DNA of 64,000 nucleotides from Monarcha castaneiventris obscurior (taxonomy: Eukaryota > Chordata > Aves > Passeriformes > Monarchidae), in contig JAMPIT010000566.1 in the NCBI GenBank assembly GCA_026261815.1, positions 32,699,001 through 32,763,000 on the forward strand, in the 5' to 3' direction. This document shows positions 62,801 to 64,000 of this stretch, piece after piece. The notes beneath the pieces are model-generated. The model did not search any database. It saw only the letters and a program-made list of their open reading frames with translations, and was not told where the DNA came from. Position 1 is the stretch's first letter, and each line of letters begins with the position of its first letter. Position numbers and translations under genes: made by a program.

Positions 62801-64000
62801 CTTGGCGGTGCATCCTCTCAGGAAAGGGTGACTGTGGGACCACTGCACTTCATCCTGAAGTCCTGTGTGCCATGGCTGCTGGAAGAGAAACTGCACAGAG
62901 CCCTGCCCTGCACGAAGAGCAGTGTAGAGCTGCCAGAGCACGGAAAGAACTGACAGATATGTTACTTGTGGGTTTGGGAGGAACATAAAATGGTCAAACT
63001 AACAGTCTGGCCAGGTGTTGTATGAGGTGGCAGGGGCCTGACAGGGAGACATTGATCTGAGGCTATCACATTTGTGATGTTTGAGGGTCTCTTTTGCTAA
63101 AACCTTGCCAGTGCTTTTTCTGACTGAGACACAAAGCCAGAGGAGCGGGAAGTTCTAGAGAGCTCTTCCTCATGTTCAATGTGGTAAAAAACTTCCTCCA
63201 GACACCCCTTCTTGAGAGTCTGTCTCTTAGGCTCCAGTTTAACTTCCACTGAAGAAGGAGGCCTAATTACCAATTTTCTAAACTTGGTGGCCAAGGTGGT
63301 GATAAAATAGCTTCTGCTTTAGCTGAAGATGATATGTTTTCACAAGTAAATCATATTAACTACTCTGTGGCTTCAAGAGAACAGCTGTTTTATATTTTGA
63401 GTTGCCTTTTGAACTAGAATAGATCTTTTGTGGTGCTACAGCAAACAAATCAGGCTTCTTGCACTTTAGTATCATGCTTACATTATAAAAATCCTTGGAG
63501 ATAAGACAGTTTGGTTGCTGTATTCTCTCTCGAGTCAACCAAAATATTCAAAGCAAATAACTGAAAACATCAGAATTGGACATGGTTTTGTAGAAGCATG
63601 AATCTCGGAATATTTCATATAATTTTTATGTCCAAAGCAGAGACTGATAATATTGTATCGAAATACCTCTCATAAGTATATACTTTTAGCTAGTTAGGTC
63701 TTTACACCAAAATGGAGCACTTTTTTTTCCAGCCAGCAAATATTTTGAGTGTCAGCTACAACTCTCATTAAACAGATGCTTCTTCCCACAGCCAGGTCTT
63801 TTGTCTCTCATGGGAAACATCCCCTAGCTGGGATTTTGAAGATAACAACATCCACTGTGCATCATTTTGCTGGCAGTAATGGAAAAGCTCGAATGGTAAA
63901 TGAAGGAAAAGAGTTGGTCTACTAAGGTATGGATTTTCTTCCTGTTCAAGCCTACTCATCTACATTGAGGGTTTACCTTTAGGTCCCTCCTACGGTGATC
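41737..64000 (-). CDS. VEGFD: VEGFD (FIGF), vascular endothelial growth factor D; exons 2-7, exon 1 candidate at the edge
   Basis: Secreted ligand of VEGFR-3 (and VEGFR-2 in mammals) that drives lymphatic growth. Exons in transcript order: 53997-54207, 49862-50052, 47299-47447, 45926-46023, 43324-43519 and 41737-41863. They sum to 972 nt, 323 codons plus stop, with all phases consistent. The human protein has 354 residues, so about 30 (the signal-peptide exon) are missing. Order of parts: N-terminal propeptide with ALERSEQQIRRASSLEELLH; the VEGF/PDGF cystine-knot domain with PPCVNVFRCGGCCNEESLSC; potential N-glycosylation at NTST and NHTA; and a cysteine-rich C-terminal propeptide with repeated C-x-C units (CECV, CECIC, CSCY, CSCED). 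VEGFC was considered, but EEDG, SASHRSTRFAAAFYDIDTLK and the short C-terminus fit VEGFD. The 5' limit is uncertain. Confidence 0.94.
41864..43323. other. VEGFD intron 6
   Basis: Contains a 16-base A run at 43062-43077. A minus-strand open frame at about 41918-42096 encodes a cysteine-containing, acidic-ended peptide, but it has no link in phase to the neighbouring exons and I treat it as chance. Confidence 0.65.
43324..43519 (-). CDS. VEGFD: VEGFD exon 6
   Basis: 196 nt from acceptor TATTGCAG to donor TGCAG|GTAAGT. It encodes CGQHMEFDEENCECICRHKC, ENCSCYLCRESQESCALKHK and IFHAETC: two more cysteine-rich repeats of the silk-protein-like C-terminal propeptide. Confidence 0.94.
43520..45925. 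other. VEGFD intron 5
   Basis: 2.4 kb of A/T-rich intron. No exon or repeat family was recognised. Confidence 0.65.
45926..46023 (-). CDS. VEGFD: VEGFD exon 5
   Basis: 98 nt from acceptor TTCTTCTAG to donor GAAG|GTAAAG. It encodes CPFANKFCHNGWIWDSDKCE and CVIDTQHSNRRE, the first cysteine-rich repeat of the C-terminal propeptide (compare W-x-S-x-K-C-x-C in the family). Confidence 0.93.
46024..47298. other. VEGFD intron 4
   Basis: No exon or repeat family recognised. Confidence 0.65.
47299..47447 (-). CDS. VEGFD: VEGFD exon 4
   Basis: 149 nt from acceptor CCACCTAG to donor GATGG|GTAAGT. It encodes LFEISVPLTSVPEPVPIKIA, NHTACKCTSNTQRQQYTIIR and RSVQYPEED. It completes the cystine knot (CKC) and covers the region where the C-terminal propeptide is cleaved in the mature growth factor. 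Confidence 0.95.
47767..47796. repeat. 30-bp dispersed direct repeat, copy 1
   Basis: Begins TGTTGAGAACTTTG and ends TTATATCAT. An exact copy lies 1.9 kb away at 49649-49678; flanks on both sides differ. Origin unknown. Confidence 0.85.
48944..49055 (-). mobile_element. CR1 LINE 3' fragment
   Basis: The plus strand shows ATGAATCATAGAATCATAGA, GGTTGGAAAGGACCTTAAAG and CCCATGGGCAGGGGTGCCAC, followed by CACTAGACCAGA. This is the reverse complement of the CR1 3' end. It is truncated to about 110 bp, in VEGFD intron 3. Confidence 0.9.
49649..49678. repeat. 30-bp dispersed direct repeat, copy 2
   Basis: Exact match to 47767-47796 in the same orientation, also in VEGFD intron 3, about 180 bp from the exon 3 donor. 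Similarity stops sharply at both ends. Confidence 0.85.
49862..50052 (-). CDS. VEGFD: VEGFD exon 3 (core of the VEGF domain)
   Basis: 191 nt from acceptor TCTCCAG to donor AAAACG|GTAAAT. It starts IDEEWQKTQCVPRETCVEVA and contains the VEGF signature FFKPPCVNVFRCGGCCNEES, then LSCMNTSTTYVSKT. The six knot cysteines expected in this exon are present. Confidence 0.96.
50158..50197. repeat. Short tandem duplication
   Basis: Two copies of a 19-bp unit of the form GC(A/G)CTTA(C/T)TTGGATCAAT, next to VEGFD exon 3. Confidence 0.75.
52256..52657 (-). mobile_element. CR1 LINE, 3' part, about 400 bp
   Basis: The longest CR1 copy in the window. The plus strand carries GGAAAGGACCTTAAAGATCA, TCTAATTCCAACCCCACTGC, GGCCTTGAACACTTCCAGGA, CTTCTCTGGGCAACCTCTTC and TTCTCCAGGCTGAACAGCCA in order. 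These are the reverse complement of the CR1 ORF2 end and 3' UTR. It is 5'-truncated and has no intact coding frame. Confidence 0.93.
53997..54207 (-). CDS. VEGFD: VEGFD exon 2
   Basis: 211 nt from acceptor CCTTCCAG to donor AAAG|GTAGGT. It encodes the N-terminal propeptide: RTSLSALERSEQQIRRASSL, HITHSEDWKLWKCRLKLKSL and SRSASHRSTRFAAAFYDIDT. The upstream 200-codon open frame on this strand is in another frame or in intron and is not part of the gene. Confidence 0.95.
54208..63976. other. VEGFD intron 1 (if the edge exon is right) or upstream region
   Basis: 9.8 kb with no confirmed exon. It holds a CR1 fragment (56226-56332). I searched the minus strand for a signal-peptide exon leaving phase 0. 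Several donor-like sites were found (near 55091, 58881, 60827 and 61197), but none follows a convincing signal peptide homologous to VEGFD. No exon of PIR, the next gene in the mammalian order, was recognised. Confidence 0.5.
56226..56332 (-). mobile_element. CR1-type LINE 3' fragment (variant subfamily)
   Basis: The plus strand starts TCATAGAATCATAGAATTGT, followed by AAGGTTGGAAAAGGTCTCTG and AACCATCAACCCAGCACCAC. The CCAACCATCAACCCAGCACC variant differs from the copy at 52256 and points to another CR1 subfamily. About 105 bp. Confidence 0.85.
63977..64000 (-). CDS. VEGFD: Candidate 3' end of VEGFD exon 1, cut by the window edge
   Basis: A donor CTAAAG|GTAAAC ends an open stretch of exactly eight codons (DHRRRDLK) running to the window edge. 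It leaves phase 0, which exon 2 (RTSLSALERSEQ) requires, and gives ...DHRRRDLK-RTS. Human exon 1 ends in a similar position with ...EHGPVK before RSS. The fit is suggestive only, because the signal peptide itself would lie outside the window. Confidence 0.4.

Overview
The window is vertebrate nuclear DNA, almost certainly from a bird. Three split genes lie on the minus strand, with long introns, fragments of CR1-type LINEs and two solo LTRs of types I associate with birds. The gene order ASB11 - PIGA - VEGFD, all in one orientation, is the one I know from human Xp22.2. The LTR types suggest a songbird or another neoavian, but that is a weak inference.

Layout from low to high coordinates; transcription runs from high to low. 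(1) 1-3422 is the 3' flank of ASB11, with no exon recognised. (2) 3423-15791 holds all seven coding exons of ASB11, an ankyrin-repeat/SOCS-box substrate receptor of Cullin-5 ubiquitin ligases. The exons join without a frame break into 322 codons. (3) 15792-22434 is intergenic DNA plus the PIGA 3' UTR. (4) 22435-29246 is PIGA, the catalytic subunit of the first enzyme of GPI-anchor synthesis. Five coding exons give 460 codons from the exon 2 Met. An in-frame ATG in exon 1 would extend this to 478. Its intron 5 carries a solo LTR with a perfect 5-bp target duplication. (5) The PIGA CpG-island promoter (about 29207-29400) is followed by a GC-rich minisatellite (about 29420-30255). The repeat units are multiples of 3 bp, so long spurious ORFs appear on both strands. 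(6) 30256-41736 is intergenic and contains a second solo LTR. (7) 41737 to the right edge is VEGFD, a lymphangiogenic growth factor. Exons 2-7 join into 323 codons. A candidate end of exon 1 (signal peptide) sits in the last 24 bases.

The three genes are neighbours by conserved synteny and do not form a functional unit: one handles protein turnover, one GPI anchoring at the ER, one is a secreted ligand. All exon boundaries were set by reading GT/AG sites and checking phase and length. I found no tRNA, rRNA, CRISPR or bacterial-type system, and no previously undescribed gene system. The points worth a second look are the PIGA start-codon arrangement, the minisatellite beside its promoter, the intronic LTR and the candidate VEGFD first exon.
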